64,000 nucleotides of DNA from Chryseobacterium elymi (lineage in GTDB: Bacteria > Bacteroidota > Bacteroidia > Flavobacteriales > Weeksellaceae), in the NCBI RefSeq assembly GCF_003385495.1, contig NZ_QNUH01000005.1, forward strand, positions 1 through 64,000. The letters are read 5' to 3'. Both the position numbers and the translations under genes were made by a program. The notes below the pieces were generated by a model that searched no databases, was not told the origin of the DNA, and worked only from the letters and a program-made list of their open reading frames with translations. Below are positions 43,658-52,827 of the stretch, piece by piece (position 1 is the first letter of the stretch; each line of letters begins with the position of its first letter).

Positions 43658-45550
43658 ATGATGAAAATTATAATTGTTGGGGCCTTATCTACAGCCTCTT
43701 TATATTTTGCACAGACCTATCCTGTTTCTGCCATTCCTGAAAACCTGAAGAAAAATGCCAATGTTGTGATCAGAAAGGATTTTACAACAGCTCAGATTAA
43801 TAAAATTGATGAAATAAAATACCAGCATAATACAGTAATCACAGTTTTAAATAAAGATGGCGATTCTAAGGCACAGATTTATATTCCCTATAAAAAAGGA
43901 GACAATATTTCTGATGTAAAAGTTACCGTGTATGATGAATCCGGAAAAAAAGTAAAAAGCTTTTCAAAATCAGATTTTGGTGACTTTGCCAACAATACAC
44001 AAGGTGTATTTTATTCAGATAACAGGGTCTTAGCATTGTCCTATACTTCTGCTTATTATCCGTATACAATTGATTTTTCGTATCAGATTACCAATGAGAA
44101 TACAATTTTTATTCCTGATTTTATGCCGTTTTCTTCTCCCAATACAGCTTTGGAAGAAGCAGGGTTTAAAGTTATTAATAAATCCGGGATCGACCTTAAG
44201 ACCAAAATTTATCCTTCAAAATATAGCTATGGTTCCGTTTCCGTAGCTGATAACGGTAATGAAAAGACCTATTCCTATAAAAATGTTCCGGCAATAGATG
44301 ATGCTCTGATGCTGCCTCAGCCCGAAAAGATCCTGCCTAAAGTAAGTTTTGCTTTGGCGAAATTTAATCTGGAAGGTAAACAGGGAACATTGAACAGCTG
44401 GACAGATTTTGGAACCTGGTATTATGCTAACCTTGTAGAGCCTGTTTCTGTATCTACTCCGGCCATTAAAGCTGAAGTGGCTGCTTTGAAACTGGAGGGC
44501 TCAACGGAGGAAAAAGTGAAAAAGATTTATCAGCATATGCAGTCGAAAACCAGGTATATATTTGTAGGACTGGGAATCGGAGGATGGCTTCCTATGTTTC
44601 CGGATGAAGTTCAGAAAAAAGGATACGGAGACTGTAAAGGGCTTACCAATTACATGAAAACCTTATTGAACGAGGCTGGAATTCCTTCTCATTACTGCGT
44701 GATTAATTCCGGCTCATCGCAGGTGTCTTTCGATCCGGATTTTCCATCTATGGGTGGGAATCATGCGATTCTGATGGTGCCTACGGAAAAAGGAAATATC
44801 TGGCTGGAAAACACTTCCCAGCAGATTGCTTTTAACCATTTGAGCTACAGTACTACCGATAGAAATGTTCTTGCAGTAACCAAAAAAGGGATCGAACTTA
44901 TCAATACACCCACTTATACAGCCGAACACAACAGAGAAAAGCAAATTTTGAAAATTAATCTTACAGAAGACAACAGCATCAACGGAGAAATCCAGTTTGC
45001 TTATACCGGAAGTCAGTATGATAATAACTTGCCTTACGCTTATTTATCACCGAAGGAGAGAATTGAGGCTATGAAAGCAAGATTTGATGTTCTGAATTTT
45101 GAAAAAATTGAAATGAAAGACTTTGTTAATGATAAAGACAATGCAGTAATAAAATTCAATGTAGATTTTAAAGCCAATAATTACTCCAAAAATACAGGAA
45201 CGAACCTGATTTTCAGAGCAGTGCCTATTTTTACCAATAATTATTATAAATCAGATGAGAACCGTGAGCTTCCATTTGAAATAGGACAGTCTTTCCAGGA
45301 TGAGTATGAAATTGATTTTATCATTCCAAAAAATTATAAAATTGACGAAGTTCCGGAAAATATGACCATCACTTCTGAATTCGGAACCTATAAACTGAAT
45401 CTTGTAAAAAACGGCGAATCATTGAAAGTTACCCGATTCATTAAAATTAACAAAGGGATATTTCCGAAAGAAAAATACAACGATTATGTAAGCTTCAGAA
45501 AAAAGACCCTGAATATTGATAATTCCAAAATCTTACTGACTAAAATCTAA
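43658..45550 (+). CDS. DUF3857 and transglutaminase-like domain protein
   Basis: An exported protein of about 630 residues, with a signal peptide ending YFAQ. Residues ~25-210 form DUF3857 (IDEIKYQHNTVITVLNKDGDSKAQIYIPY). A transglutaminase-like core covers ~280-410, with Cys326 in GYGDCKGLTNYMKTLLNEAGI and His369 in GGNHAILMVP; the third position reads WLENTSQ. A DUF3858-like C-terminal beta domain follows. The core could be a cysteine peptidase or transglutaminase in the periplasm. I use the ATG at 43658, because the GTG at 43640 lies in the promoter. The next gene starts 2 bp after its stop. Confidence 0.85.
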   Translation: MMKIIIVGALSTASLYFAQTYPVSAIPENLKKNANVVIRKDFTTAQINKIDEIKYQHNTVITVLNKDGDSKAQIYIPYKKGDNISDVKVTVYDESGKKVKSFSKSDFGDFANNTQGVFYSDNRVLALSYTSAYYPYTIDFSYQITNENTIFIPDFMPFSSPNTALEEAGFKVINKSGIDLKTKIYPSKYSYGSVSVADNGNEKTYSYKNVPAIDDALMLPQPEKILPKVSFALAKFNLEGKQGTLNSWTDFGTWYYANLVEPVSVSTPAIKAEVAALKLEGSTEEKVKKIYQHMQSKTRYIFVGLGIGGWLPMFPDEVQKKGYGDCKGLTNYMKTLLNEAGIPSHYCVINSGSSQVSFDPDFPSMGGNHAILMVPTEKGNIWLENTSQQIAFNHLSYSTTDRNVLAVTKKGIELINTPTYTAEHNREKQILKINLTEDNSINGEIQFAYTGSQYDNNLPYAYLSPKERIEAMKARFDVLNFEKIEMKDFVNDKDNAVIKFNVDFKANNYSKNTGTNLIFRAVPIFTNNYYKSDENRELPFEIGQSFQDEYEIDFIIPKNYKIDEVPENMTITSEFGTYKLNLVKNGESLKVTRFIKINKGIFPKEKYNDYVSFRKKTLNIDNSKILLTKI

Positions 45551-45552
45551 CC

Positions 45553-47490
45553 ATGAAAAAAATAATACTAACAGCGTTCTGCTTCGGAACTTTGATCTAT
45601 ATAAACGGCCAGAAACATGAATTTCTTAATCCTCCGAAATTCGACAATGCGGATCTGTCCAAAACAAAATCAACGCTGGATGAAAATGCACCGGCAGAAA
45701 TTTTATATAAATCAGTACACTTTGATATTGATACCTCTACGGGAGATCTTAGGAAAAAGGTTTTTTACAGAGTCAAAATCTATGATAAAGATAAGGCAGA
45801 AGACTGGCTGAATCTTGAAATTCCACTATACAAAAGCGCAAGTGGCAATGAAGAGACCTTAAATAAGATGAAAGCTTTCGTATATAACCTGGAAAACGGA
45901 GCTGCAGCGGCTACAAAAGTAGATAAGAGCTCAAAATATAAGAGCAAGGAAAGCAAATATACAACCATCACCAAATTTGCTTTTCCCAATGTAAAAAATG
46001 GGTCTGTTATAGAATATCAGTATGAAGTTTTATCACCGTTTTTATATTCAGTTCCACAGGTTGTAATAGAGTCCGATGCACCTTCGCTGTATACGGAATA
46101 TATTCTGGATAGCCCTTCATATATAGCCTATAATGTAAATTATACAGGCTCATTGTCTCCAAAGTACAGAATGGTGGAAGAAAAAACAATGTACGGGATG
46201 CCGTTTAAAACCTATAGATTCGGGTATGAAAATCTGAAAGGATTTAAAACTGAGAAATTTGTTAAAAATGACAGGAATTACCGGACAAAAGTGAGTGCAG
46301 AACTTCATTCCACTAATTTTAGAGAACTGAAAATGCATTCCTCTTCGTGGGAAGAAATCAAAGAAAAGCTGTATAAAGATGAAGATTTTGGTGGAGAACT
46401 GAAAAAAACGAGACTGGTTAAAGAAAATGTATCCTCAATTATTTCAGGCCTCAATTCCGATGCTGAAAAAGCTAATGCTATTTTTAACTATGTAAAAAAT
46501 ACATTCACCTGGAACAAAGACAGAGGAATTTATACAGAAGACGGAATAAAGAAACTGATAGAAACCAAAACCGGAAATGCTGCAGAAATAAACCTCTTGC
46601 TTGTCATGATGCTTAGAGAAGCAGGACTGAAAGCAGATCCTCTTATTATTTCCACGGTAGACAACGGCTTGATCAACCTGACTTCTCCAAGCATAGTTGG
46701 GATGAATTTTGTTATTGCAAGTGTTAAGATAAAAGACGGTTTTAATCTCTATGATGCCACTTCCAAGCAGTCGTCGATGAATAATCTTCCCCCAAGAGAC
46801 TGGAATCAGTATGGCGTTCTCATGGCTAAAGATAAAGCAGTACTGATGCAGATGGGAAACGCCACTACAAGCTTCAATTATCTTACTACAGAAGCAAAAA
46901 TCAATGAAGACGGCAGTATTTCCGGTACATATTCCGACAAGGATACCGGCTCATATGCTATGTTTGCCAAGGAAAGCTATGACGAAAATGCTGAAAAATA
47001 TAAAAAGCAGTATAAAGAAAACTTCTCAATAGATTTTACGGGAATTGAAACCAAAACTCTGGAAAACGGGGATTTTGAGAGCACAATGAAATTCTCCTCA
47101 GATAATCTGATTGATAAGATAGGGAAGAAAATGATCATTAACCCAATGCTTTTTTTGAGCAAGAATTCCAATGAATTTGACCAGAGCGAGGAAAGAAAAT
47201 ATCCGATTGATTTTATCTCTTCAATTACTAAAGTGAAAAAAGTAATCCTTGAAATACCGGAAGGCTACGTCATAGAAGCAATGCCTAAAAGTAAAAAAAT
47301 CGTTACAGAAGACAAAGAAATTGAATACAGCTATATTGCTGAACAGAAAGGTAATAAGCTTGAAATAATCTCCACTACAAAAATTGCCAGTCCGGATTAT
47401 CCAAAAGAATATTATCCTGCATTCAAACAGATTTGGGGAACCGCCTCAAAAAGTGAGAATCAGGTGATAAGCCTGATCAAAAAATCATAG
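45553..47490 (+). CDS. DUF3857 protein with degenerate transglutaminase-like core
   Basis: An exported protein of 645 residues, with a signal peptide ending INGQ. It has the same layout as its upstream neighbour: DUF3857 at ~50-240, a transglutaminase-like core at ~300-420, and a C-terminal beta domain. The core has lost its catalytic residues: the expected GDC reads GNA (Gly341, Asn342, Ala343, then AEINLLLVMMLREAGL), and the His position in VGMNFVIASVKI is not His. It is therefore probably a non-catalytic partner of the upstream protein, with which it is surely co-expressed. Role unknown. Confidence 0.82.
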   Translation: MKKIILTAFCFGTLIYINGQKHEFLNPPKFDNADLSKTKSTLDENAPAEILYKSVHFDIDTSTGDLRKKVFYRVKIYDKDKAEDWLNLEIPLYKSASGNEETLNKMKAFVYNLENGAAAATKVDKSSKYKSKESKYTTITKFAFPNVKNGSVIEYQYEVLSPFLYSVPQVVIESDAPSLYTEYILDSPSYIAYNVNYTGSLSPKYRMVEEKTMYGMPFKTYRFGYENLKGFKTEKFVKNDRNYRTKVSAELHSTNFRELKMHSSSWEEIKEKLYKDEDFGGELKKTRLVKENVSSIISGLNSDAEKANAIFNYVKNTFTWNKDRGIYTEDGIKKLIETKTGNAAEINLLLVMMLREAGLKADPLIISTVDNGLINLTSPSIVGMNFVIASVKIKDGFNLYDATSKQSSMNNLPPRDWNQYGVLMAKDKAVLMQMGNATTSFNYLTTEAKINEDGSISGTYSDKDTGSYAMFAKESYDENAEKYKKQYKENFSIDFTGIETKTLENGDFESTMKFSSDNLIDKIGKKMIINPMLFLSKNSNEFDQSEERKYPIDFISSITKVKKVILEIPEGYVIEAMPKSKKIVTEDKEIEYSYIAEQKGNKLEIISTTKIASPDYPKEYYPAFKQIWGTASKSENQVISLIKKS

Positions 47491-47536
47491 AAGAGAATAT
47501 CCTCAGACCGATTATTAGATCAAATAAAAATAATTT

Positions 47537-47569
47537 TGCAAAACCATTCATTTTTGAATGGTTTTTGCA
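47537..47569 (+). terminator. Terminator of the DUF3857 gene pair
   Basis: AAAACCATTCA and TGAATGGTTTT arms around a short T loop end in a T tract, about 50 bp after the stop codon. Confidence 0.7.
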
Positions 47570-47591
47570 TTACCTCCCAAAATATATAATT

Positions 47592-48416
47592 ATGAAAAAC
47601 ACCATTGCCGTTCTGGCAGTTTCTTCCCTTCTCGCTTTTTCAGCCTGTAAAAAAGGAGAAAGTACAATATTATCTGATAAAACAGAAACTTCCCAACCGG
47701 AAAAATTCATAGTGGATTCCGTGAAAGTGAGTGACTCCTCAAAAATTACAGATTCATTAACCATAAGATTCTCTTCCAATCTGCTTGTTTTTCCAACGCT
47801 GAAAAGCAAACAATTGCTGGACAGTATCTATTTTCAAAATAAGGGAATCAGGGACTTTTCTAAAAAAGGATTGCAGGCTTTTCTGGATAATGAGAAGAAT
47901 AAGTATTTCCAATCTGTAAAAAGTGACAGTAAAGACTGGATCTCAGGTATTTCCTACGCGCAGGAATGGTATACAAGCTCCCATATGAACCTGGTTTCTA
48001 CTGATAATGATTATATGCATATCGGGTATGCATGGAGCGCCTATGAAGGCGGCGCTCACGATAATTATGGATTTTCAGAAAGGGTTTTTGATCTTAAAAG
48101 CAATAAAAAACTGGAACTTAAAGATATTACTTCAATGCCGAAAGCTAAGCTTGAGGCTATATTGATGAAGAATATTAATAAAGCACATAGCGGGGCAAAA
48201 GACAGTGAAGGAGAAGTGAAGAATTCAGACATGTTGTTGGTAGAAATTATTCCTGCAACAGATAATTTCTATTTTGATCAGAAAAACCTCTATTTCCATT
48301 ACAGTCCATATGAAATTACTGCCTTTGCCGCCGGAGATATCGTCATTACCGTATCCTGGGAAGAGCTGAGAGGAACACTGAATGCAAAATTCAAAGAAAG
48401 AATGAAAATAAAATAA
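47592..48416 (+). CDS. DUF3298/DUF4163-type lipoprotein (RsiV-like C-terminal fold)
   Basis: A lipoprotein of about 274 residues with lipobox AFSAC (Cys18). I start at ATG 47592, because the upstream TTG lies inside a terminator. The body resembles DUF4163 plus DUF3298: MNLVSTDNDYMHIGYAWSAYEGGAHDNYGFSERVFDLKSNKKLELKDIT is typical, ending with NLYFHYSPYEITAFAAGDIVITVSWEEL. The fold is shared with the RsiV anti-sigma ectodomain that binds lysozyme, but there is no anti-sigma part here. It should face the periplasm. Ligand unknown. Confidence 0.8.
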   Translation: MKNTIAVLAVSSLLAFSACKKGESTILSDKTETSQPEKFIVDSVKVSDSSKITDSLTIRFSSNLLVFPTLKSKQLLDSIYFQNKGIRDFSKKGLQAFLDNEKNKYFQSVKSDSKDWISGISYAQEWYTSSHMNLVSTDNDYMHIGYAWSAYEGGAHDNYGFSERVFDLKSNKKLELKDITSMPKAKLEAILMKNINKAHSGAKDSEGEVKNSDMLLVEIIPATDNFYFDQKNLYFHYSPYEITAFAAGDIVITVSWEELRGTLNAKFKERMKIK

Positions 48417-48419
48417 ATT

Positions 48420-48446
48420 AATGCTTCCGGATCTGGAAGCATTTTC
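48420..48446 (+). terminator. Terminator of the DUF3298 lipoprotein gene
   Basis: AATGCTTCC and GGAAGCATT arms are followed by TTCT. It lies right after the stop codon and just before the promoter of the lipid kinase gene. Confidence 0.6.
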
Positions 48447-48454
48447 TATTTTTG
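48447..48454 (+). promoter_or_regulatory. -7 element of the lipid kinase gene
   Basis: TATTTTTG ends 5 bp before the ATG at 48460, so the mRNA should be leaderless or nearly so. This decides the start codon over the upstream in-frame ATG at 48421, which lies in the preceding terminator. Confidence 0.55.
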
Positions 48455-48459
48455 CGGTA

Positions 48460-49311
48460 ATGGAAAAAGTAGCTTTTATCATTAATCCCTTTTCGGCCAA
48501 AAAAAATTATCAGCCGTTTCTTGACGAACTTAAAAAAAAGGTTGACAATCCTTTATATTATATCTCCGAATCTATTCCGGCGACAGATGATTTTATCAGG
48601 GCAAATTTTGACCATATTGACATTTTTGTAGCCATTGGAGGGGATGGAACTATTTCAACTGTAGCAAGAAATCTTATTAATACGGATAAAGTTCTGGCGA
48701 TTTTTCCGGCCGGATCTGGCAATGGCTTTTCCAATGAGACTAAGTTCAGCAAAAACCTCGATGAGCTTTTAGAAAAAATTAAAACCAAAGCATCCAGAAA
48801 GATTGATACCTTTACCGTTAATAACAGACTGTCTATCAATGTTTCAGGAACAGGATTTGACGGAAAAGTGGTGAAAGAATTCGAAAAAACCAACCGCGGA
48901 TTCAAAAACTATATCAAAGTATCCCTGAAAACATTTTTTAACTATAAACCTATCAAGGTTAAATTTTTTGATGAAGCCTATCAACAGTACAATGGTAAAT
49001 ATTTAATGTTGAATATAGCCAATACCCGTCAGTTCGGAAACAATGCTTATATCGCTCCCCAGGCAAGTAAAAGTGACGGATTGGTAGATATGGTGCTGGT
49101 GAAAAAATTCCCACTGACCTATTCCGCTCTTTTTGCCTTCAGAATGTTTACCAAAAAGTTGAAGGACGATGAGTATGTAACGTATCTTCCCGTTTCAGAA
49201 ATTTCATTTAAAGTAACAACCAAAAACTGGCATCTAGATGGTGAGTTTAATAAAATAAAATCACCAATACATGTAAAGGTTTTACCAGCCAGCCTGAATA
49301 TTTTAGTTTAA
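48460..49311 (+). CDS. Diacylglycerol/lipid kinase family protein
   Basis: A cytosolic enzyme of about 283 residues of the DgkB/YegS/BmrU type. The start VAFIINPFSAKKNYQPFL is typical. The nucleotide loop is GGDGTISTVARNLI (~54), and FPAGSGNGFSNETKFSKN is the second signature. GTGFDGKVVKEFEK and MLNIANTRQFGNNAYIAPQASKSDGLVDMVLV follow in order. It phosphorylates a lipid alcohol; the exact substrate is unknown. It stands alone, convergent with the symporter gene. Confidence 0.88.
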   Translation: MEKVAFIINPFSAKKNYQPFLDELKKKVDNPLYYISESIPATDDFIRANFDHIDIFVAIGGDGTISTVARNLINTDKVLAIFPAGSGNGFSNETKFSKNLDELLEKIKTKASRKIDTFTVNNRLSINVSGTGFDGKVVKEFEKTNRGFKNYIKVSLKTFFNYKPIKVKFFDEAYQQYNGKYLMLNIANTRQFGNNAYIAPQASKSDGLVDMVLVKKFPLTYSALFAFRMFTKKLKDDEYVTYLPVSEISFKVTTKNWHLDGEFNKIKSPIHVKVLPASLNILV

Positions 49312-49359
49312 TTCTCAGTCATTCCAATCTTAAAAAGAATAAAGGTTTATTGCTTAAGA

Positions 49360-50649
49360 TCAAACCTCAAGCTTCTTCTCAATTTCATTCGGATAATCCA
49401 GGCAATACTGCAGCTGGGTTTTATCCAGTTGCTTCTCCCAGTTGGCAACAACTACCGTCGCTACCGAGTTTCCAATCACATTCGTTAAAGCCCTGCATTC
49501 ACTCATAAATTTATCGATTCCCAGAATAAGAGTCATTCCTGCAATGGGTATTTCAGGAACCACTGCCAGTGTTGCTGCCAGTGTCACAAACCCTGCTCCC
49601 GTAACGCCAGCAGCACCTTTTGAACTTAACATGGCCACCAAAAGCAGCATCAGCTGTTTTTCCAGTGGAAGATGAATATTCAGGGCCTGAGCTATAAAAA
49701 GAGAAGCCAGTGTCATATAAATATTTGTCCCATCCAGGTTGAAAGAGTATCCGGTAGGGACTACAAGGCCTACAATTGCTCGTGAGCAACCTGCCTTTTC
49801 CAGTTTTTCCATAATTCCCGGAAGCGCTGACTCAGAAGAACTGGTTCCTAAAACCAATAGAAGCTCCTCTTTCAGATAAAACATCAGCTTGAAAATATTG
49901 AATCCGTTATACCAGGCCACTGATCCCAAAACCAATACGACAAATAGAATGGAAGTAATATAGAATGTTCCTACTAAAAATATAAGATTCAATACAGAAT
50001 GAAGACCATATTTCCCGATAGTAAATGCCATTGCACCAAAAGCTCCTATCGGGGCCAGCTTCATCAGCATATGAACAATTTTAAAAACCGGAGTTGACAT
50101 ATCCTGCAGAAAATCAGTTACCTTCTGGCTTTTCTCTTTGGTGAGAACCAAGGCGATGCCCATTAGAATAGCTACCAGAAGCACCTGAAGTATATTTTCT
50201 CCTACCAGCGGACTGAAAAGCGTTTCCGGAATGATATTCATGATAAAGCCTGTCAGGGTAGAGTCGTGAGCCTTTTGCTGATACTGTGAAACATCGCCCG
50301 ATAGAGTAGCAGGATCAATATTTAAACCGTGTCCCGGCTGTAAAATATTTCCTACGATCAATCCGATAATCAGTGCTAAAGTTGAAAATGTAAAAAAATA
50401 GATCATTGCTTTTACGGCAATGCGGCCAACTTTTTTAAGGTCAGTCATATGGGCAATTCCCAATGTTAGAGTAATAAAGATCACCGGAGCGATGATCATT
50501 TTTACCAGTTTGATGAATCCATCACCAAGTGGTTTCATTTTTTCACCCAGCTCAGGATAGAATTTTCCCAGAAGTATACCGGCTGCTATGGCGATAATGA
50601 CTTGAAAATAAAGCTGCTGATAGATTTTTTTAGCTTTCAAAAGATTCAT
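49360..50649 (-). CDS. Dicarboxylate/amino acid:cation symporter (DAACS family)
   Basis: An inner-membrane carrier of 429 residues with eight transmembrane helices and two hairpins. Signatures are [27 protein letters not shown], the Ser-rich hairpin [23 protein letters not shown], the cation/substrate site [27 protein letters not shown], and the [23 protein letters not shown] end. It imports C4-dicarboxylates, glutamate or aspartate with protons or sodium. The GSSSES-type hairpin and the NLDGT motif place it with DctA and GltP; which substrate cannot be read by eye. Confidence 0.92.
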   Translation of the reverse strand: MNLLKAKKIYQQLYFQVIIAIAAGILLGKFYPELGEKMKPLGDGFIKLVKMIIAPVIFITLTLGIAHMTDLKKVGRIAVKAMIYFFTFSTLALIIGLIVGNILQPGHGLNIDPATLSGDVSQYQQKAHDSTLTGFIMNIIPETLFSPLVGENILQVLLVAILMGIALVLTKEKSQKVTDFLQDMSTPVFKIVHMLMKLAPIGAFGAMAFTIGKYGLHSVLNLIFLVGTFYITSILFVVLVLGSVAWYNGFNIFKLMFYLKEELLLVLGTSSSESALPGIMEKLEKAGCSRAIVGLVVPTGYSFNLDGTNIYMTLASLFIAQALNIHLPLEKQLMLLLVAMLSSKGAAGVTGAGFVTLAATLAVVPEIPIAGMTLILGIDKFMSECRALTNVIGNSVATVVVANWEKQLDKTQLQYCLDYPNEIEKKLEV

Positions 50650-50794
50650 TTTAGGTTTTGAACGCGGAAAATTAATAATTTTTATCTTAAAACATGACGA
50701 AAGTCAGTTAAAACTGATGATGAAGAAAGGAGATGGGAGATGGAGGTTCTGGAAATTCTGGAAGTTTAGGATAATAAGAGTAGTGGATAAAATA

Positions 50795-50862
50795 ATGCTT
50801 CGACTCCGCTCAGCATGACACAATTTACATCAACGTGGTCGTGCTGAGCGGAGTCGAAGCAT
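50795..50862. repeat. REP-like inverted repeat, copy 2
   Basis: A left arm (50795-50817) and right arm (50839-50862) share the core GCTTCGACTCCGCTCAGCA, 21 bp perfectly paired, with a ~21-bp loop. It is the same family as 16188-16268. It lies upstream of the symporter gene and downstream of ggt. Confidence 0.8.
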
Positions 50863-50887
50863 ATATAAACAGGACCCCGGATTTTGC

Positions 50888-52576
50888 TTATTCCACCGCA
50901 ACAGAATCATCACCCCGGCCGTCTGCCACAGCATGAATGTTTCCGTTATCATCCATCAGGATCAGTTCTGTTTTTCCGATGTGCTTTATTTTTTCAATCA
51001 CATAATTTTTACTTTTAAGAGCTGTGATCGTGCTTTCAGGGAAATTATTTTCTACGGTAATTTTTTCAGGAAGCCACTGATGATGGAATTTCGGTGCATT
51101 CACAGAAATATTGGCATTCAGTTTAAAATCTATCACATTCACGATAGACTGATAAACAGAAGTAGGAATCGTTGTTCCGCCCGGTGTTCCTACCACCATA
51201 TATGGCTTTCCATTTTTAAGCAGTATAGTAGGAGTCATAGAAGAAAGCATTCTTTTATTGGGCTGTATAGAATTGGCTTCTCCGCCTACGGCTCCAAACA
51301 TATTCGGAACTCCCGGCTTGATAGAGAAATCATCCATTTCGTTATTTAAGAAGAAACCTGCACCCGAAACCACAACCTTACTTCCGTAATACCCGTTAAG
51401 TGTAGTTGTTACAGAGGCTGTATTCCCCTCTTTATCTATAACAGAAATATGGGTGGTCTGGGTAGATTCTTTTGGCTGGCTGATGATTTTTCCGACTTCT
51501 GAACTTGGTGTCGCTTTACTGAAGCTGAAGCTTTTCCATCTGTTTTTTAAATATGAATCGGAAGTAAGATAGGTGGTTTTGTCCTCAATAAAATCCGGAT
51601 CGCCCATGTATTCTGCTCTGTCTGCAAAAGCTCTTCTTTCCGCTTCCGCCATGATTTGTACCGCCTCCGTTGAATTTTGCTGGTATTTTTCCAGATTTTC
51701 GTACCCGGCCATTGTCAGCATCTGGGCAAGCAATACGCCACCACTGGACGGAAGAGGCATAGTGACCACACGACTTCCTTTATAATCGAATTCCAAAGGT
51801 TTTCTTTCTACCGTTTTATAGTTTTTAAGATCCTCCAAAGTGATAATCCCGTTGCCTTTTTTCATTTCCGAAACCATAAGCTCAGCGGTTTTTCCTTCAT
51901 AGAATCCTTTTGCTCCCAGTTTCTGGATCAGTCTCAATGTTGCAGCCAGTTCTTTCTGAACTAAAAGATCACCGGCTTTCCAGGGAGTATCTTTTATAAA
52001 AGCAATAGAGGATTTGTTATGTTTTAAGAAATTTTCTTTGTGTGTATTCAGCATATTGGCTTCCATTTCTGTAATGGCAAATCCTTTTTCCGCAAGATCA
52101 ATAGCTGGCTGAATGATTTTATCCATCGGAAGCTTGCAGTATTTTAAAGTCGAAAAAAATCCGGAGATGCTTCCCGGCACACCTACAGCGAGTCTTCCGT
52201 ATTGGGAAAGTTCTGTATCCGCCTTTCCGTTTTTATCAACGTACATGTCCTTAGACGCTTTTTTCGGAGCTGTTTCTCTATAATCCAGAGTGAATTTTTC
52301 ACCATTGTTTTTAACGCCTACTAAAAAGCCGCCGCCGCCAATGTTTCCAGCCTGAGGATAAACTACGGCAAGAGCATATTGGGTTGCTACTACAGCATCG
52401 TACGCATTTCCACCCATCTTCATTACTTCGGCTCCTGCTTCGCTGGCAAGAGGATGAGCAGAAATCACTACACCCTTATTCTTTACTTTTACCTCCTTTA
52501 TAATATTGAAATCAGTAAACTGAGCAAATGAAAAATTAAATGCTGTAAATAAGGCAGCAATAAATATTTTCTTCAT
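50888..52576 (-). CDS. ggt: Gamma-glutamyltransferase
   Basis: An exported enzyme of 562 residues, with a signal peptide ending NFSFAQ. The precursor should cleave itself before the catalytic Thr in ESTQTTHISVIDKEGNTAS, giving large and small subunits. Other signatures are GVVISAHPLASEAGAEVMKMGGNAYDAVVATQ, the GGFLVGV and LDYRETAPKKA segments (the Arg that binds the gamma-glutamyl carboxylate), the SSMTPTILLKNGKP loop, and VGTPGGTTIPTSVYQSIVNVIDF. It transfers or hydrolyses gamma-glutamyl groups, for example of glutathione, in the periplasm. A minus-strand -7 TACTTTTG at 52594-52601 lies just upstream. Confidence 0.95.
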   Translation of the reverse strand: MKKIFIAALFTAFNFSFAQFTDFNIIKEVKVKNKGVVISAHPLASEAGAEVMKMGGNAYDAVVATQYALAVVYPQAGNIGGGGFLVGVKNNGEKFTLDYRETAPKKASKDMYVDKNGKADTELSQYGRLAVGVPGSISGFFSTLKYCKLPMDKIIQPAIDLAEKGFAITEMEANMLNTHKENFLKHNKSSIAFIKDTPWKAGDLLVQKELAATLRLIQKLGAKGFYEGKTAELMVSEMKKGNGIITLEDLKNYKTVERKPLEFDYKGSRVVTMPLPSSGGVLLAQMLTMAGYENLEKYQQNSTEAVQIMAEAERRAFADRAEYMGDPDFIEDKTTYLTSDSYLKNRWKSFSFSKATPSSEVGKIISQPKESTQTTHISVIDKEGNTASVTTTLNGYYGSKVVVSGAGFFLNNEMDDFSIKPGVPNMFGAVGGEANSIQPNKRMLSSMTPTILLKNGKPYMVVGTPGGTTIPTSVYQSIVNVIDFKLNANISVNAPKFHHQWLPEKITVENNFPESTITALKSKNYVIEKIKHIGKTELILMDDNGNIHAVADGRGDDSVAVE

Positions 52577-52593
52577 AAGATTATGTTTTAAGA

Positions 52594-52601
52594 CAAAAGT
52601 A
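52594..52601 (-). promoter_or_regulatory. -7 element of ggt
   Basis: TACTTTTG on the minus strand, 17 bp before the ggt start codon. No clear -33 was seen. Confidence 0.45.
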
Positions 52602-52827
52602 GATAATTTTAAAGAAACTGACCTTTCTTTAATGGGTGTTTATCACTAGATCAGTCGAATAGAAAGTAAACTATTTATCGAATTATATATTTGATATGTA
52701 AAAAATCAATAGTATTGATAAAATTTATTTAAATAGTGTTATTATTATAATTATTTTTTAAAGTAATCTGTATTTTAATGTTTTTAATGTATTTTTATAT
52801 GATGAATTGCCACTTAAAAAAATACAT

